NCBI RefSeq assembly: GCF_009906955.1 | Contig: NZ_CP047656.1 | Location: forward strand, 2,908,501 to 2,972,500 | From: Paraglaciecola mesophila | Lineage (GTDB): Bacteria; Pseudomonadota; Gammaproteobacteria; Enterobacterales; Alteromonadaceae | Length of the DNA stretch: 64,000 nt | Direction of reading: 5' to 3' | Shown here: piece after piece, positions 8,495-19,885 of the stretch | Layout of the letters: every line of letters begins with the position of its first letter | Position numbering within the stretch: position 1 is the first letter of the stretch | The notes under the pieces: model-generated | The model's input: only the letters and a program-made list of their open reading frames with translations | What the model was told of the DNA's origin: nothing | Database searches by the model: none | Translations under genes and position numbers: made by a program

Positions 8495-11158
8495 ATGGTT
8501 TATTTTGGCGCTATAAAAATAACTAAAAATAGACTGTTTGTGCACGCGTTATCTAACCATACCCCAATTAATAATATTTCCGATAACTTATCCATAGAAG
8601 AGTTACGTGAACTGATACCTCAGTTACAACAACTCACTGAGAAATATAAGCACTCGGAAGCGATACAGAAATCACTATTTGATATTTCTGAATTAGCCAG
8701 TTCAGTGGGTGAATTATCACGTCTGTATCCTGCGATTCATGAAATAATTGGTCGTTTCATGAATGCGCAGAATTTCTATGTGGCATTTTATGATCAGATA
8801 AATGAACTCATTGATTTTGTTTATTTTGTTGATCAGTTTGATGAAGTCACGCTGCGCCAGATACCCGCATCTGAATTGATGGAAGGTTTTACAGGCTACA
8901 TATTACGCACTGGTAATCATCTTTTTTTAACCGAAGAAACCCGCGAAGCCCAGCTTAAACAAATCAACGTAAAACAAATTGGTTCTGGGCCGGTAGACTG
9001 GATCGGTGTCCCTTTAAAACGCGGTAACCAAGTTATCGGCGCCATGGTCGTGCAAAGTTACGACAAATCTATTCGTTACAACCAAGAAGATTTAGACATA
9101 CTATTGTTTGTTTCGCAGCATATAGTCAACACGGTAGATCGAGTGAAAAGCCGTGAAATGAATGAACAAACAATCCGTGAACGCACAAAACAACTACAAA
9201 GCATCAACGAAGAACTACAAGAAGAAATCAACGAACGACAAAAAGTAGAGACACTGCAAAACGCTCTGTTTGAAATCTCTGAATTATCCGCCTCTGTAGA
9301 TGGCAATATGGCTGATTTTTACGCCTCTCTTCACGAGGTTATTGCCCGCCTTATTAGCGCTCCGAACTGTTACATAGCAACAATCAGTTCAGATAAAAAG
9401 CGCCTCGAATTTCCTTATTATTCAGATGAGGTAAACACGCTTATCGAGTCACGAGAAATCGGCTTGGGCTTAACGGAATTCGTGTTACGTACAGGCAGTG
9501 CAGAACTAATCAACCCTTCAAGGGTTAAAGAGCTTACCGAAAAAAATGAGGTTGATGCAGTAACAGCCAAAAATATGCTAGAACAAAATAATTCTTGGTT
9601 AGGTTCGCCTCTGGTTGTCGACGGTGAAATATCAGGTGTGATTGCCATTCAAAGTTACAGCCAAGACGAACACTACTCGTTACGTGACTTGGAATTATTA
9701 CGTTTTGTTTCCCATCATATTGCAGTAGCGTTAGAGCGAAAGCGTTCTTCTGATGCCGTTCAAAGATATAACCAGCAACTTACTGAAATGGTTAAAGAGC
9801 GTACCGAAGAACTGAATAAAACCAATCAGTATCTACAAAAGCAAATTGAAGAGCGTAAAGCAATTCAACAGAAATTGGTGCATGACGCTCACCATGACGC
9901 GTTAACCGATTTACCTAACCGCACTATGTTTAACGCGCGATTGAGTCAGGCTTTAGCGAATAAAAAGCGCTATCCGCAAAATAATTTTGCTGTCGTATTC
10001 ATTGATTTAGATCGCTTTAAACAAATCAACGACACCATAGGCCATCATGCCGGTGATTCATTTTTAATTGAAGTCGCTAGTCGCATTAATCATTGTATTC
10101 GTGGCCACGACCTACTTGCTCGTTTAGGGGGGGATGAGTTTGTCATCCTATTAGATAATTTCGAATCGCCAGACGATGTTGAAATTATCTCTAATCGAAT
10201 CATTAACTCTATTGCAGCCCCATTTGTTTTAGACGGTCGAGAAATATTCTCAGGTGCCAGTATCGGCATTGCTTATCTTGAAAGTGGCTATCAATCTGCT
10301 AGCGAAATAGTGCGTGATGCAGATGCGGCCATGTATCAGGCGAAGTCGCAAGGCCGCGGCCAATATGTGGTATTCGATTTAACCATGCGCAAGAAGTTAC
10401 TTGAAGAGCTTGAAATAGAAACAGAGTTTCGAAAAGCCCTTAAAAGTGAAGCATTCGACGTATACTCTCATCCCGTATTTGACATGAGCAGTGACAATCA
10501 TATTTACGATGAATGCAGAGTGCGCTGGGTAAACCCTAAGTTGGGAGTGATGGATCGCGACAGCTTTTGGCAAATTGCTGAACACAGTGGCTTAGTGGTT
10601 GAAATGGATAACTTTATGCTCAAAGCAGCATTTGCTATGTTGAGCAAAGCCCTCACTGCCTATGGCGGTGGCACGCATTATAAAGTTGCGGTCAACCTCT
10701 CAATACATTATCTGACGCATACCGAAGCAGCGGTGCAACTTATTCAAGATATAAAAGAGCAACAAATCGATCCCAAAAGACTCATTTTCGAGTTTGACGA
10801 GAATGATTTAAATCGGCGAGCACAGTTTAGCTTACCCGCCATTAAACACTTAAAACGCTCTGGCATTAAGTTAGTGCTCGATAACTTTGGTAGTGGCTTA
10901 GCATCGTTAAGCTATTTATATTCTTACCCCTTTGACTTTGTCAAAGTCGATCACCGCTTTGTGAAAACGGTTCCCCGTTCAGAACGCAACCTGAAATTAA
11001 TACAGTCTGTTTTAGCGATGTCTGAGCAGTTAAAATTCAAACTTATTGTGTCGGGAATAACCGATAAAGAGCAAGCAGATTTACTTAACTCGGTTGGCTG
11101 CCAGTTAGGACAAGGGCCTTATTTAGAGCCCCCGTCTCAAGTAATACTGCCTGATTAG
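8495..11158 (+). CDS. GAF-GAF-GGDEF-EAL signalling protein with degenerate EAL
   Basis: An 887-residue cytoplasmic protein. Two GAF-like domains (about 60-215 and 265-420) each begin with a similar LF-ISELA/S motif and are joined by predicted coiled coils. A GGDEF domain follows, with intact GGDEF at 545-549 and an RxxD product-inhibition site (RGHD) five residues ahead, so diguanylate cyclase activity is likely. The C-terminal EAL domain is worn: EAL is ECR at 673-675, DDFGTG is DNFGSG at 796, and the AEGVET glutamate is Ser (SGIT at 853-856). Phosphodiesterase activity is therefore unlikely; the domain may bind c-di-GMP or only fold. No clear ribosome binding site supports the ATG at 8495, and a GTG at 8540 is an alternative. 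Confidence 0.9.
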   Translation: MVYFGAIKITKNRLFVHALSNHTPINNISDNLSIEELRELIPQLQQLTEKYKHSEAIQKSLFDISELASSVGELSRLYPAIHEIIGRFMNAQNFYVAFYDQINELIDFVYFVDQFDEVTLRQIPASELMEGFTGYILRTGNHLFLTEETREAQLKQINVKQIGSGPVDWIGVPLKRGNQVIGAMVVQSYDKSIRYNQEDLDILLFVSQHIVNTVDRVKSREMNEQTIRERTKQLQSINEELQEEINERQKVETLQNALFEISELSASVDGNMADFYASLHEVIARLISAPNCYIATISSDKKRLEFPYYSDEVNTLIESREIGLGLTEFVLRTGSAELINPSRVKELTEKNEVDAVTAKNMLEQNNSWLGSPLVVDGEISGVIAIQSYSQDEHYSLRDLELLRFVSHHIAVALERKRSSDAVQRYNQQLTEMVKERTEELNKTNQYLQKQIEERKAIQQKLVHDAHHDALTDLPNRTMFNARLSQALANKKRYPQNNFAVVFIDLDRFKQINDTIGHHAGDSFLIEVASRINHCIRGHDLLARLGGDEFVILLDNFESPDDVEIISNRIINSIAAPFVLDGREIFSGASIGIAYLESGYQSASEIVRDADAAMYQAKSQGRGQYVVFDLTMRKKLLEELEIETEFRKALKSEAFDVYSHPVFDMSSDNHIYDECRVRWVNPKLGVMDRDSFWQIAEHSGLVVEMDNFMLKAAFAMLSKALTAYGGGTHYKVAVNLSIHYLTHTEAAVQLIQDIKEQQIDPKRLIFEFDENDLNRRAQFSLPAIKHLKRSGIKLVLDNFGSGLASLSYLYSYPFDFVKVDHRFVKTVPRSERNLKLIQSVLAMSEQLKFKLIVSGITDKEQADLLNSVGCQLGQGPYLEPPSQVILPD

Positions 11159-11160
11159 CA

Positions 11161-13176
11161 CTACTTTTTATTCATCATATCCCGCAAGTTAGCAATACCT
11201 GTTTGCCCTTTTTGCTGACGGGCCTGTGCACTGACTTTCGGTTTTTTCAATTCCCACTGCACGTCATCAGCAGGCAGTTCGTGCAAAAAGCGACTGGGCT
11301 CTGGTTGAATGACTTCACCGAATTGACGACGCTCTTTCGCTAAGGTGAAAAAGAGCTCTTTTTGAGCTCGAGTTATCCCCACGTACGCTAAGCGGCGCTC
11401 TTCCTCAATGTTGTCTTCATCGATACTGCTTTGATGAGGCAATAGGCCCTCTTCCATACCCACCATAAACACATATGGAAACTCCAAACCTTTGGATGAA
11501 TGCAAGGTCATCAACTGTACCTGATCAGTTTCTTCAGTGTCTTCTCCGCGTTCCATCATGTCACGCAGTATTAGCCGATTCACTACCTCTTGCAGGCTCA
11601 TAGGCGCATCGAGCTCGCCACCTTCAAGCATATCGCTGACCCAACCAAACAAAGTACTGATGTTACCCATACCCATCTCAGCGGCTTTAGGACTCGTACT
11701 GGTCTCGTAAAGCCATTCTTCATAGCCCATGTCTTTAATCATCTGGCGAATAGCAGCAATACTGTCACTGCGTTTTACTTCATCTGAGAGTTCTACAATC
11801 CAGCGCGCGAACCCCTCTACCGACTCAAGAGACTTTCCTGATATTACTGTGCTAAGCATAGGAGAACAGGCTGCTTCAAACATGCTGGTGCGATTTTGGT
11901 TAGCAAAGTTGCCCAGCTTTTCTAACGTCACCCGTCCTATACCCCGTGTAGGCGTATTGATCACTCGCAACAGTGCGTTGTCATCATCTTGGTTCACCAA
12001 CAGTCGCAAATAGGCCATGATATCTTTAACCTCAGTGCGACCAAAGAACGACGTTCCGCCATTTATTTTGTAGGGGATACGGTTGGCCATAAGCACTTTT
12101 TCAAACAGGCGAGATTGAAAGTTGCCGCGATACAATATAGCGTAATCTTTAAAACTGGTGCCCTGCATGAACTTATGTGCGATAAGCTCGGCCACAACTC
12201 GCTCGGCTTCATGTTCTTCATTTTTAGCTGTGATGATACGCAGCTCGCTTCCATAGCCCAGTTCAGAGAAAAGCTTCTTTTCAAACACATGAGGATTATT
12301 TTGAATCAAAATATTAGCACAATGCAAAATACGCCCAGATGAACGGTAATTTTGTTCTAGTTTTATGACTCGCAGATCCGGAAAGTCTTTACTCAGCAAC
12401 ACTAGATTTTGTGGCCTAGCCCCTCGCCAAGAATAGATCGACTGATCGTCATCTCCTACCACGGTAAAACGTGCTCGCTGGCCCACCAATAGGCGCACTA
12501 ACTCGTACTGGCTGGTATTGGTATCTTGGTATTCATCCACCAGCAAGTAACGAATTCGGCTTTGCCATTTTTGGCGCACAGTTTCGTTGTGCTTAAGCAA
12601 TAAGGTGGGCAGTAGGATCAAGTCATCAAAATCTAATGCGTTGTACGCTCGTAAATGGTTTTGATAACGTTGGTAAAACTCGGCAAATTCAGCGTCTCCA
12701 GCAGAAGATGAACGCTTAAGTAACTGCTCTGGCAATAGCAGATCATTCTTCCAATTTGAAATACAGCTCTGCAGTAATTGCAGTTGGTCCTTGTCGCCGG
12801 CAAGCTCAACTTCGGTCAAATCTTTTAGCAATGCCATGCTGTCTTTATCATCAAAGAGTGAAAAACCTGCTTTAAGCCCTAAGGTTTTCACTTCCGCTTT
12901 TATGATCCGTAAACCTAACGTATGAAACGTTGATACTTTCAACCCCCTAGCTTCTTTTCGCCCCAAGGTTTGTGCCACTCGCTCTTTCATTTCGCGAGAA
13001 GCTTTGTTGGTAAACGTTACCGCCGCAATATAACGTGCGGGGATGTCACATTCGCGCACAAGATAAGCAATTTTATTGGTAATAACGCGAGTTTTACCAC
13101 TGCCAGCACCCGCTAACACTAAGCAGGGACCTGAGATATAATTTACAGCGTCATTTTGGCCAGGATTTAATTTCAT
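11161..13176 (-). CDS. rep: ATP-dependent DNA helicase Rep
   Basis: A 671-residue UvrD/Rep superfamily 1 helicase. It starts [11 protein letters not shown] and has Walker A AGAGSGKT, motif [22 protein letters not shown] (motif III) and late motifs [14 protein letters not shown] and [11 protein letters not shown]. The N-terminal wording matches Rep rather than UvrD or PcrA. Rep is a 3'-5' translocase that clears protein roadblocks ahead of replication forks. An upstream in-frame GTG at 13185 adds three residues; the ATG at 13176 fits the family. It converges on the GGDEF-EAL gene with a 2-base gap and no visible terminator between them. Confidence 0.96.
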   Translation of the reverse strand: MKLNPGQNDAVNYISGPCLVLAGAGSGKTRVITNKIAYLVRECDIPARYIAAVTFTNKASREMKERVAQTLGRKEARGLKVSTFHTLGLRIIKAEVKTLGLKAGFSLFDDKDSMALLKDLTEVELAGDKDQLQLLQSCISNWKNDLLLPEQLLKRSSSAGDAEFAEFYQRYQNHLRAYNALDFDDLILLPTLLLKHNETVRQKWQSRIRYLLVDEYQDTNTSQYELVRLLVGQRARFTVVGDDDQSIYSWRGARPQNLVLLSKDFPDLRVIKLEQNYRSSGRILHCANILIQNNPHVFEKKLFSELGYGSELRIITAKNEEHEAERVVAELIAHKFMQGTSFKDYAILYRGNFQSRLFEKVLMANRIPYKINGGTSFFGRTEVKDIMAYLRLLVNQDDDNALLRVINTPTRGIGRVTLEKLGNFANQNRTSMFEAACSPMLSTVISGKSLESVEGFARWIVELSDEVKRSDSIAAIRQMIKDMGYEEWLYETSTSPKAAEMGMGNISTLFGWVSDMLEGGELDAPMSLQEVVNRLILRDMMERGEDTEETDQVQLMTLHSSKGLEFPYVFMVGMEEGLLPHQSSIDEDNIEEERRLAYVGITRAQKELFFTLAKERRQFGEVIQPEPSRFLHELPADDVQWELKKPKVSAQARQQKGQTGIANLRDMMNKK

Positions 13177-13358
13177 GCAATTCACTTTTGTTTTGGGCAG
13201 GGAATTGTAATATCAAACCCCATGTAAAGGCGAATGATCAGCGGGAAAATATCATCCGTTAAAGAAGGCTCATTGATTCACTATATTGAACGTTTTTATA
13301 CTGCTAAGCGTTTAGGTATTCGCTACAATAAACCATCATCACTATCATGGAGCCATTG

Positions 13359-13619
13359 ATGCTTGATCCAAAAAAATTAGAGGATATTGCCAAACAAATT
13401 ACCGAAGCAATTCCTCCTGGTGTAAAAACCATGGCTGAAGGCGCTGAGTCGAAGGTAAAACAAGTGCTACAAAGCCAACTTAACAAGTTAGATTTTGTTA
13501 GCCGTGAAGAGTTTGAAATTCAAAGTAATGTGCTTATTCGCACCAGAGAAAAGCTCGCCGTACTAGAAGCCAAACTTGATGCTTTAGAAAAGAGTCAGCA
13601 AGACAAAAAGACCGACTAA
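13359..13619 (+). CDS. ubiK: Ubiquinone biosynthesis accessory factor UbiK
   Basis: An 86-residue protein starting [14 protein letters not shown], ending in a coiled coil ([20 protein letters not shown], then [11 protein letters not shown]). This is the BMFP/YqiC family; UbiK works with UbiJ in aerobic ubiquinone synthesis and binds lipids through the amphipathic N-terminal helix. The ATG at 13359 has GGAG six bases ahead and matches E. coli UbiK; the ATG at 13347 lies before that site. Other ubiquinone genes (ubiA, ubiC) are about 2 kb away. Its last four bases overlap the end of the convergent chemoreceptor gene. Confidence 0.92.
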   Translation: MLDPKKLEDIAKQITEAIPPGVKTMAEGAESKVKQVLQSQLNKLDFVSREEFEIQSNVLIRTREKLAVLEAKLDALEKSQQDKKTD

Positions 13620-15559
13620 CGACCTTTTTGCAGTTGAGCAAGCTCGTTTTTGAGGGTGTTCACCACGACAAGTAAGTCTTCAGCTGAACTTTCGGTTTCC
13701 TGAGCTCCGCTCATAGTGGACTCAGAAATCGCTGTAATCTCAGAAACTTGCGATGCCACTGAACGTGTTACGCTTGATTGCTCAGTGGCTAACTGTGAAA
13801 TTTCACCGCTCATATCATTTATCGTGCCTATCACTTCGGTGATCCGTTGAAGAGATGCTTCAACCACACTACTTTCTTCTACACTGACATCCATTTGCAC
13901 TCTGCTTTGCTCCATGCTTAATTCGGTGTCTTTAGTTGCCTGTTGTAGTTTACTGATTATTTCATGAATTTGATTTGTCTGTTCTTGTGTTCGTTGAGCT
14001 AGGGTACGAACTTCATCAGCAACCACAGCGAAACCTCGACCATGTTCTCCCGCTCTCGCAGCCTCGATAGCAGCATTAAGCGCCAGTAAATTAGTTTGTT
14101 CCGCAATACCATTAATGGCGCTCGACACCTGACCAATATTTTGGCTATCTTCCACCAGTCGGTTTAATGCTTCTTGCGATCGCCTAGACTCTGTTTGCAT
14201 ATCGCGCATAACACTTTGTAAACGACTCACTAATTGCTTACCTTGCTGAGCTTCGTTGTTTGCTACTTCAGCAGAATCCGTGGCTGTCGCAGAGTTTTTA
14301 TCAACAGCCTGAGCAACATCGGTCAGCTGTGTCATTGACTTGGAAATCAACTCTGTACCAGATTTTTGCTCCGTTACATCCACTTTGGTTTTCGCCGTGA
14401 TCCCTTTTAAACTAAGAGCTGAACGACTCAGTGTGTCGATTGCTTGACTGATACGCTCTACCAAGGTTTGCAGGTTTTGTGTCATGTGATTCATGTCATT
14501 TGCGATGTCACGCATTTCATCTTTACCTGACACTTTCACCCTAGAGCTCAAATCACCATCTGCAATAGAGTGAACCGCATCGACCACATTGTTAATGTTT
14601 TCAGTAACGGATAAATACATGCCAATAAACAAATATACAGCGAGTAAAACAGCGATCACTGACACACTAAAAATAACCTTGTTTTTAAATTGCGCTTGGG
14701 CAATTCTATCTTGCAACAAACCATCCAATATGGGCACTAGTGTACTGGCGAAATCACTCAACTGCTGATTAAGCGACAAGCTTTTAGCAAGCAGGGCTTT
14801 AGTATCAATATTGATGCTATCTGGGTCGAGTATTTGCTGTTGAATAGTCTGTTGATAGGCCATTAAATTTTGCTGTAGTAATAACCATTGCTCTGCTGCC
14901 GCTTTCTCGATATCTGGGTTGGCATGTAAACTCACCTGAATGCTTTGCTCAAGCCCTTTTAACATCACTGGCAATTTTTGAGTAGCATTGGAAAGACTGA
15001 TATAAGTATCCGGTGTAAAACTGCGCGCCTTGGTAACCTGCAAGGCTAATGCGCTAGTCATCGCCAATTGCTCTTGCATACGCGGTAAAGTGCGCACTAA
15101 TGTAGTGATTAAATAGCTGGTATCTAATGCCAAATCTAATTCAAGGTTAGTATCGTCAGCGAGTGCTTGAAATATCCCAGCAAGGGCTCTAAGTGCCTCT
15201 TGAGGAGCGAAATTCAGTACTTGACGGTACTGCTCAATAGTATTATTTACACGTTTCGAAGCGAGCGCATTCAGTGTAGGTTCGAGTGAGTCAAAGGATG
15301 AAGAGAGTGCTGTGCTGCTATCAATAATATGTTTTGCCAGAGCAAGATGCTCCACATGTAATGCGTTAACAAGCACCAAGCCTTCGCGTTCTTGGTTGGT
15401 GAAGCGAATGTCATCACTGTATTCATATTGCAGTAGCGCTAAGCTCAACAATAAGGGCACCAAAAAAATAATACTGATAATAGTGAATTTGATTGAGTAA
15501 CGAAATTGCGACATTAACGTTTTAGCGGGAACACAAATTGCCCCTTTTAAGTTACTCAT
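13616..15559 (-). CDS. Methyl-accepting chemotaxis protein
   Basis: A 647-residue transmembrane chemoreceptor. One membrane helix lies near residues 25-45, followed by a long, mostly helical periplasmic region of about 250 residues, a second helix near 295-318, a HAMP domain (about 318-370) and the cytoplasmic signalling domain. The conserved hairpin tip is intact ([19 protein letters not shown], then [12 protein letters not shown]). The ligand is unknown. GGAG eight bases before the ATG at 15559 supports the long start, although this puts about 20 residues before the first helix. No che genes are near, so it is an orphan receptor. Confidence 0.93.
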   Translation of the reverse strand: MSNLKGAICVPAKTLMSQFRYSIKFTIISIIFLVPLLLSLALLQYEYSDDIRFTNQEREGLVLVNALHVEHLALAKHIIDSSTALSSSFDSLEPTLNALASKRVNNTIEQYRQVLNFAPQEALRALAGIFQALADDTNLELDLALDTSYLITTLVRTLPRMQEQLAMTSALALQVTKARSFTPDTYISLSNATQKLPVMLKGLEQSIQVSLHANPDIEKAAAEQWLLLQQNLMAYQQTIQQQILDPDSINIDTKALLAKSLSLNQQLSDFASTLVPILDGLLQDRIAQAQFKNKVIFSVSVIAVLLAVYLFIGMYLSVTENINNVVDAVHSIADGDLSSRVKVSGKDEMRDIANDMNHMTQNLQTLVERISQAIDTLSRSALSLKGITAKTKVDVTEQKSGTELISKSMTQLTDVAQAVDKNSATATDSAEVANNEAQQGKQLVSRLQSVMRDMQTESRRSQEALNRLVEDSQNIGQVSSAINGIAEQTNLLALNAAIEAARAGEHGRGFAVVADEVRTLAQRTQEQTNQIHEIISKLQQATKDTELSMEQSRVQMDVSVEESSVVEASLQRITEVIGTINDMSGEISQLATEQSSVTRSVASQVSEITAISESTMSGAQETESSAEDLLVVVNTLKNELAQLQKGR

Positions 15560-15597
15560 ATCTCTATCTCCACTGCCCGTGATGTCAAATTAAGGTA

Positions 15598-16470
15598 TTA
15601 CATAAAATAGTGTCCAGCTATGCCAAGGGCGATAGCCATGCCCACGTAATTATTGTTCAAAAATGCTGCAAAACAGGCTTGTCGATCTCGGCTATAGATC
15701 AAGCGCTGTTGATAGACAAACAGCCCAATGGCGACCAACACTCCTAGGTAAAACGGCAGCGTAAATTGTAGACATTGACCCAGTGTTAGTAACATCACCA
15801 CAACGCTTAGTTGTAGCAAGCCGATAATCAACCTATCGTATTGACCGAACAATATCGCAGTTGATTTCACCCCGATTTGCAAATCGTCATTTCTATCGAC
15901 CATGGCATATTCGGTATCGTAAGCCACTGTCCATAAAACATTGATACTAAACAGCCACCAGGCTATGCCAGGTACGGCTTCTCTAACCGCCATAAAGGCC
16001 ATTGGGATTGCCCAAGCAAACGCTGCACCAAGCACCACTTGGGGTAAATGGGTATAGCGTTTCATAAAGGGATAAATCCCCGCCAGCCCAAGCGCTCCAA
16101 CTGATAAAACAATAGTCTGCCAATTTAAGGCTAGCACGAGCAAAAAAGCCCCCCCTACTAAGGTCGCAAATAACCCTAATGCCTGTTTCTCTGATACGGT
16201 TCCACTCACCAAAGGCCTAGTATTCGTCCTAGTCACCTTGCCATCGACTTTGCGATCTGCGTAGTCATTGATTACGCATCCTGCAGAGCGCATTACAAAA
16301 ACCCCAGCAACAAAAATGGCTGTGATTGACCAAGGCGGTAACCCATGTGCGGCAATCAGTAAAGCCCATAATGTTGGCCACAATAACAAGTAGCTTCCAA
16401 CGGGTTTGTCGGCCCGCATTAACAACCAAAACCCGCGCATGACGGGGCGACTAAATAGTTTATCGGCCAA
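15598..16470 (-). CDS. ubiA: 4-hydroxybenzoate octaprenyltransferase UbiA
   Basis: A 290-residue integral membrane protein with many hydrophobic helices. The first Asp-rich motif is [20 protein letters not shown] and the second is in the [13 protein letters not shown] stretch; both bind the prenyl diphosphate through Mg2+. The enzyme attaches the polyprenyl tail to 4-hydroxybenzoate, the second committed step of ubiquinone synthesis. It overlaps ubiC by 11 bases on the same strand, so the two consecutive enzymes are made from one transcript. Confidence 0.96.
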   Translation of the reverse strand: MADKLFSRPVMRGFWLLMRADKPVGSYLLLWPTLWALLIAAHGLPPWSITAIFVAGVFVMRSAGCVINDYADRKVDGKVTRTNTRPLVSGTVSEKQALGLFATLVGGAFLLVLALNWQTIVLSVGALGLAGIYPFMKRYTHLPQVVLGAAFAWAIPMAFMAVREAVPGIAWWLFSINVLWTVAYDTEYAMVDRNDDLQIGVKSTAILFGQYDRLIIGLLQLSVVVMLLTLGQCLQFTLPFYLGVLVAIGLFVYQQRLIYSRDRQACFAAFLNNNYVGMAIALGIAGHYFM

Positions 16471-17062
16471 GATTCAAACCTCTGTATGCGGGGGCTTGAG
16501 GTAGAAACACTTCGGCTACCATCATGGCATGTTGCTGAAAGCGAAATACGGAGCGTCGCCCCCAAATATTCCCCAGTGGCGCTACCCCATATTTGGCGAT
16601 AACGGCATCATTTGGTTGAATATTCGTTAATTGAAACGGCTGACGCTTGAATCTGTCATCGTTAAAAATCAGATGCCCTAATGGTTTATCTCCTAAATTT
16701 AGGAAATCCGCTTCGCATAACGCCTGAGGAATAATCGAACGAGCAAAAACCCAAGGCTGATTATCACCATGTAAAATCACCTCGCGGATTTGCCATTGCT
16801 GCGCGCACCGGGAAGCCAGAGGCGCAGATAACTGCTTATATTCATCTGCACTAGCCACGCCTTGTTTTTGACTGACGACCTGCACTTTGAAGTCTTGGCA
16901 ATGGCTTTGTAACCTTTGGGTTAGCGAGCCTGTATTCAGTAACCAACTTTCAAGTTCTGGGTGAGGGATAAGCATCTGTTCTTGGTTAAACCAAGAAGCG
17001 TTATCCAATGACAAAGCATATGAGTGAGATTGAGTATTTAGCATAGCGTCACATAATATCAA
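16460..17062 (-). CDS. ubiC: Chorismate pyruvate-lyase UbiC
   Basis: A 200-residue soluble protein of the chorismate lyase fold; recognisable segments are [20 protein letters not shown] and the C-terminal [20 protein letters not shown]. It converts chorismate to 4-hydroxybenzoate and pyruvate, feeding UbiA, the next gene. The start is uncertain: ATG at 17062 and ATG at 17044 are both in frame and neither has a good ribosome binding site. It is divergent from the FliL-like gene. Confidence 0.92.
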   Translation of the reverse strand: MILCDAMLNTQSHSYALSLDNASWFNQEQMLIPHPELESWLLNTGSLTQRLQSHCQDFKVQVVSQKQGVASADEYKQLSAPLASRCAQQWQIREVILHGDNQPWVFARSIIPQALCEADFLNLGDKPLGHLIFNDDRFKRQPFQLTNIQPNDAVIAKYGVAPLGNIWGRRSVFRFQQHAMMVAEVFLPQAPAYRGLNLGR

Positions 17063-17171
17063 TTGACGAAGCTAGACTAAAGAGTGAATAAATAGTTTTA
17101 GCGATTCCGTGAATTCTTGTTAAGCTATTGACATTAAGGAAATTAGTATCGCGTCAGTTGAAGAGGTAGAA

Positions 17172-17585
17172 ATGCGCATTTTCAGATTATTTGCTACTTG
17201 CCTAGTGTTACTTAGTACGCTGTTGCCTCTCTCTTTTGCTCAGGAAGCGCCAAGCAAGCAATTTGCCTACTTTGGCCTGGAGCCTGATATCGTGACAAAT
17301 TATCTAGGCAACAGTAATCGCAAGTTAGGCTACGTGCGAATTACCATAGAATTGATGCTTGAAGATGTAGACGACTTGGAAAAAGCAGATCACCACTCCC
17401 CGTTGCTACGAGCCACCGCCATTGAGATCCTTGGTCGCCAACCGGAAGAGCGGGTTAAATCCCTAACTGGCCGTGAAGATATTCGACGCACTTTTTTAGA
17501 TACCATGCGTAAATTGATGAAGGAAGAAACGGGTTCGAATATGATCAAAGACGTTATCTTCACAAAATACATCTATTACGGTTAA
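17172..17585 (+). CDS. FliL-domain periplasmic protein
   Basis: A 137-residue protein with a signal peptide (residues 1-23, ending SFAQ). The rest resembles the periplasmic part of FliL: YFGLEPDIVTNYL, LGYVRITIELMLED, and an ending with VIFTKYIYYG. FliL supports flagellar stator function, but here there is no lasting membrane anchor beyond the signal and no flagellar gene nearby, so a flagellar role is not shown. This FliL-like gene beside ubiCA is, as far as I recall, usual in related gammaproteobacteria. A GAGG site lies before the ATG. Confidence 0.75.
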   Translation: MRIFRLFATCLVLLSTLLPLSFAQEAPSKQFAYFGLEPDIVTNYLGNSNRKLGYVRITIELMLEDVDDLEKADHHSPLLRATAIEILGRQPEERVKSLTGREDIRRTFLDTMRKLMKEETGSNMIKDVIFTKYIYYG

Positions 17586-17665
17586 AATCAGTTAAGGGCG
17601 CTTCTCGACTCGCTCATTATTTAGCTGCATCCACTCTACCTCAGTCGCAAAACAGTGTTAACGCT

Positions 17666-18523
17666 TTATCCCTCTCTTTTTTCACTCGTGAAGCGGCTTA
17701 ATATAAGTGCAAACACACAACCACTGATTAATCCTACTGTATGGGCAGTATTGGCCATACTAACCCAAAGAATATCTGCGTAACCCACAACCAGCCATAC
17801 CAATAAAAAGCCTATTAATGGTTTTGGCATCATGAGGCCCCAAGACGGCCGCAACCATCCTAACCACCACACACAGCCAACCAGTGCATAAACCACCCCC
17901 GATAAACCACCGAAATGCTCACCACTGACTAACAATTGGCCGATGTTTGATAATAAAGCTGAAAACAGGAAGAGCATTATCAATGTCGCTCGACCCAAGA
18001 CGCGCTCTATTTGACCGCCTAGCGTCCACCACCAAAGTAAATTAAATACGATGTGTAGCACTGAAAAATGGATTAATGCAGGGCCAATTAAACGCCACCA
18101 TTGATGATTTTCCAATAGTTGTGGAAAAGGCTCAATTGCTAGCACCTGGTACGGCCAAAAAAAGCCGACCATAGCCAATAAATACACGACTAAACAGGTG
18201 AGCAGAATACCTGTGGTGACAGGTATCTCACGTAATTGCTGCCACATGCCGCTTAAAGAAACGCCTGAGCTTTTGTCATTTAGCGTTACCGTTTGGCCGC
18301 TATCCCACGCCGCTTGCTGATATTTTTTATCCTGAGGGAATTGTATAAATTCATTGGCTATATTACTGGCAACATCTTTGTCAGACTCATTCAGAAGTTG
18401 TACAGCGTGCTCACCACTATAGAAGGAGTATTGCGCCACAATGCCCTGACTATTCAGATAGTTAGTTAACAATCTAGCAGCGCGCTCTTGGTTAAAACTC
18501 ACCAACAGGAAAGGCATGGACAT
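17666..18523 (-). CDS. glpG: Rhomboid intramembrane protease GlpG
   Basis: A 285-residue membrane protein. The N-terminal 90 residues are the soluble GlpG cytoplasmic domain; six or so membrane helices follow. The catalytic Ser is in the GGLSGVVYALVG segment and the catalytic His in MANTAHTVGLISG; the L1-loop-like region also has WWRLIGPALIHFSVLHIVFN. It cleaves membrane proteins within the bilayer. glpE lies three bases upstream on the same strand, the E. coli glpEG arrangement without glpR. Confidence 0.94.
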   Translation of the reverse strand: MSMPFLLVSFNQERAARLLTNYLNSQGIVAQYSFYSGEHAVQLLNESDKDVASNIANEFIQFPQDKKYQQAAWDSGQTVTLNDKSSGVSLSGMWQQLREIPVTTGILLTCLVVYLLAMVGFFWPYQVLAIEPFPQLLENHQWWRLIGPALIHFSVLHIVFNLLWWWTLGGQIERVLGRATLIMLFLFSALLSNIGQLLVSGEHFGGLSGVVYALVGCVWWLGWLRPSWGLMMPKPLIGFLLVWLVVGYADILWVSMANTAHTVGLISGCVFALILSRFTSEKREG

Positions 18524-18526
18524 GAG

Positions 18527-18847
18527 CTATTCACCACTGACGAAAGGCAAACTTTGACGCCAGGCTTCAAAGCCTCCGTCCATGCTATACACTTCTTCAA
18601 ACCCTTGATGAATTAAGAACTGAGCAGCTTGCTGGCTACTGACACCGTGATAACAGCAAACGATAACCGGCGTATCAAAATCGGTTTCCTGAGTGAAGTT
18701 CACTAATGTTCCATTGGTTAAATGCACTGCGCCTTCAATATGCCCTGCAACAAACGATTGCTCGTCACGAATATCCACTAACCGAGCTTGCTTTGCTGCT
18801 AGTTTTTGCTGTGTGTCCTGCACTGAAATGTGTGCGAATTGCTCCAT
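18527..18847 (-). CDS. glpE: Thiosulfate sulfurtransferase GlpE
   Basis: A single-domain rhodanese of 106 residues, the GlpE length. The active-site loop is [15 protein letters not shown], the second cysteine aligning with the catalytic Cys65 of E. coli GlpE (CYHGNSS). It transfers sulfane sulfur from thiosulfate to acceptors such as cyanide or thioredoxin in the cytoplasm. It probably forms an operon with glpG. Confidence 0.93.
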   Translation of the reverse strand: MEQFAHISVQDTQQKLAAKQARLVDIRDEQSFVAGHIEGAVHLTNGTLVNFTQETDFDTPVIVCCYHGVSSQQAAQFLIHQGFEEVYSMDGGFEAWRQSLPFVSGE

Positions 18848-18862
18848 TGTTCTACCTTTTGA

Positions 18863-19885
18863 TTACCAGTTTAATATGACTTTGCCAGAATGGCCTGAGC
18901 CCATGGTATCAAATCCTTGCTGAAACTCATCGATATTAAACTGATGAGTAATAATCGGGGCTAAGTCTAACCCACCCTGAATAAGACTCGCCATTTTGTA
19001 CCAAGTCTCAAACATTTCTCGGCCATAAATCCCTTTAATCACCAGTCCTTTGAATATCACCTTATTCCAATCAATTGCAATATCTCCAGGAGGTATACCG
19101 AGCATGGCGATCTTTCCGCCATGATTCATCTTGTCTAACATATCGCGAAATGCAGCTGGCACACCTGACATTTCAAGTCCAACATCGAAACCTTCGCTCA
19201 TACCAAGATCACGCATGACATCTTTTAGGTTTTCCTTGGCTACATTCACCGCACGGCAAGCACCCATTTTGCGCGCCAGATTTAAACGGTATTCATTAAT
19301 ATCAGTAATAACTACGTGGCGGGCTCCAACATGCTTGGCAACAGCAGCAGCCATAATACCGATGGGACCAGCCCCGGTAATCAATACATCTTCACCGACT
19401 AAATCAAAAGATAGTGCGGTATGTACCGCATTGCCGAATGGGTCAAAAATCGCAGCGAGATCGTCTGAAATATTGTCTGGGATCTTAAACGCATTAAACG
19501 CTGGTATAGATAAAAATTCAGCGAATGCGCCGGGTCGATCAACCCCGACTCCTGTTGTATTACGGCATAAGTGGCGACGTCCTGCGCGACAATTTCTACA
19601 ATGACCACAGGTGATGTGCCCTTCCCCTGAAACACGATCACCGATTGAAAAGCCTCGGACTTCTTCACCGATTTCCACCACTTCGCCCACATATTCATGC
19701 CCAACCACCATAGGAACAGGGATTGTTTTTTGCGACCACTCGTCCCAGTTATAGATGTGCATATCCGTGCCACAGATAGCTGTTTTGCGAATTTTAATCA
19801 GTAGGTCATTGTGCCCTACAACCGGCAATTCACTGTCGTGAAGCCAGATGCCTTTTTCCGATTTGAGCTTGGCGAGTGACTTCAT
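18863..19885 (-). CDS. tdh: L-threonine 3-dehydrogenase
   Basis: A 340-residue zinc-dependent medium-chain dehydrogenase. Catalytic-zinc ligands are in [15 protein letters not shown] and GHEYVGEV; the structural zinc site is the four-cysteine cluster in [19 protein letters not shown]; the NAD site is [17 protein letters not shown]. It oxidises threonine to 2-amino-3-ketobutyrate, the substrate of Kbl. Its ATG overlaps the kbl TGA by four bases (ATGA), so the pair is coupled in translation with kbl first. Confidence 0.97.
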   Translation of the reverse strand: MKSLAKLKSEKGIWLHDSELPVVGHNDLLIKIRKTAICGTDMHIYNWDEWSQKTIPVPMVVGHEYVGEVVEIGEEVRGFSIGDRVSGEGHITCGHCRNCRAGRRHLCRNTTGVGVDRPGAFAEFLSIPAFNAFKIPDNISDDLAAIFDPFGNAVHTALSFDLVGEDVLITGAGPIGIMAAAVAKHVGARHVVITDINEYRLNLARKMGACRAVNVAKENLKDVMRDLGMSEGFDVGLEMSGVPAAFRDMLDKMNHGGKIAMLGIPPGDIAIDWNKVIFKGLVIKGIYGREMFETWYKMASLIQGGLDLAPIITHQFNIDEFQQGFDTMGSGHSGKVILNW

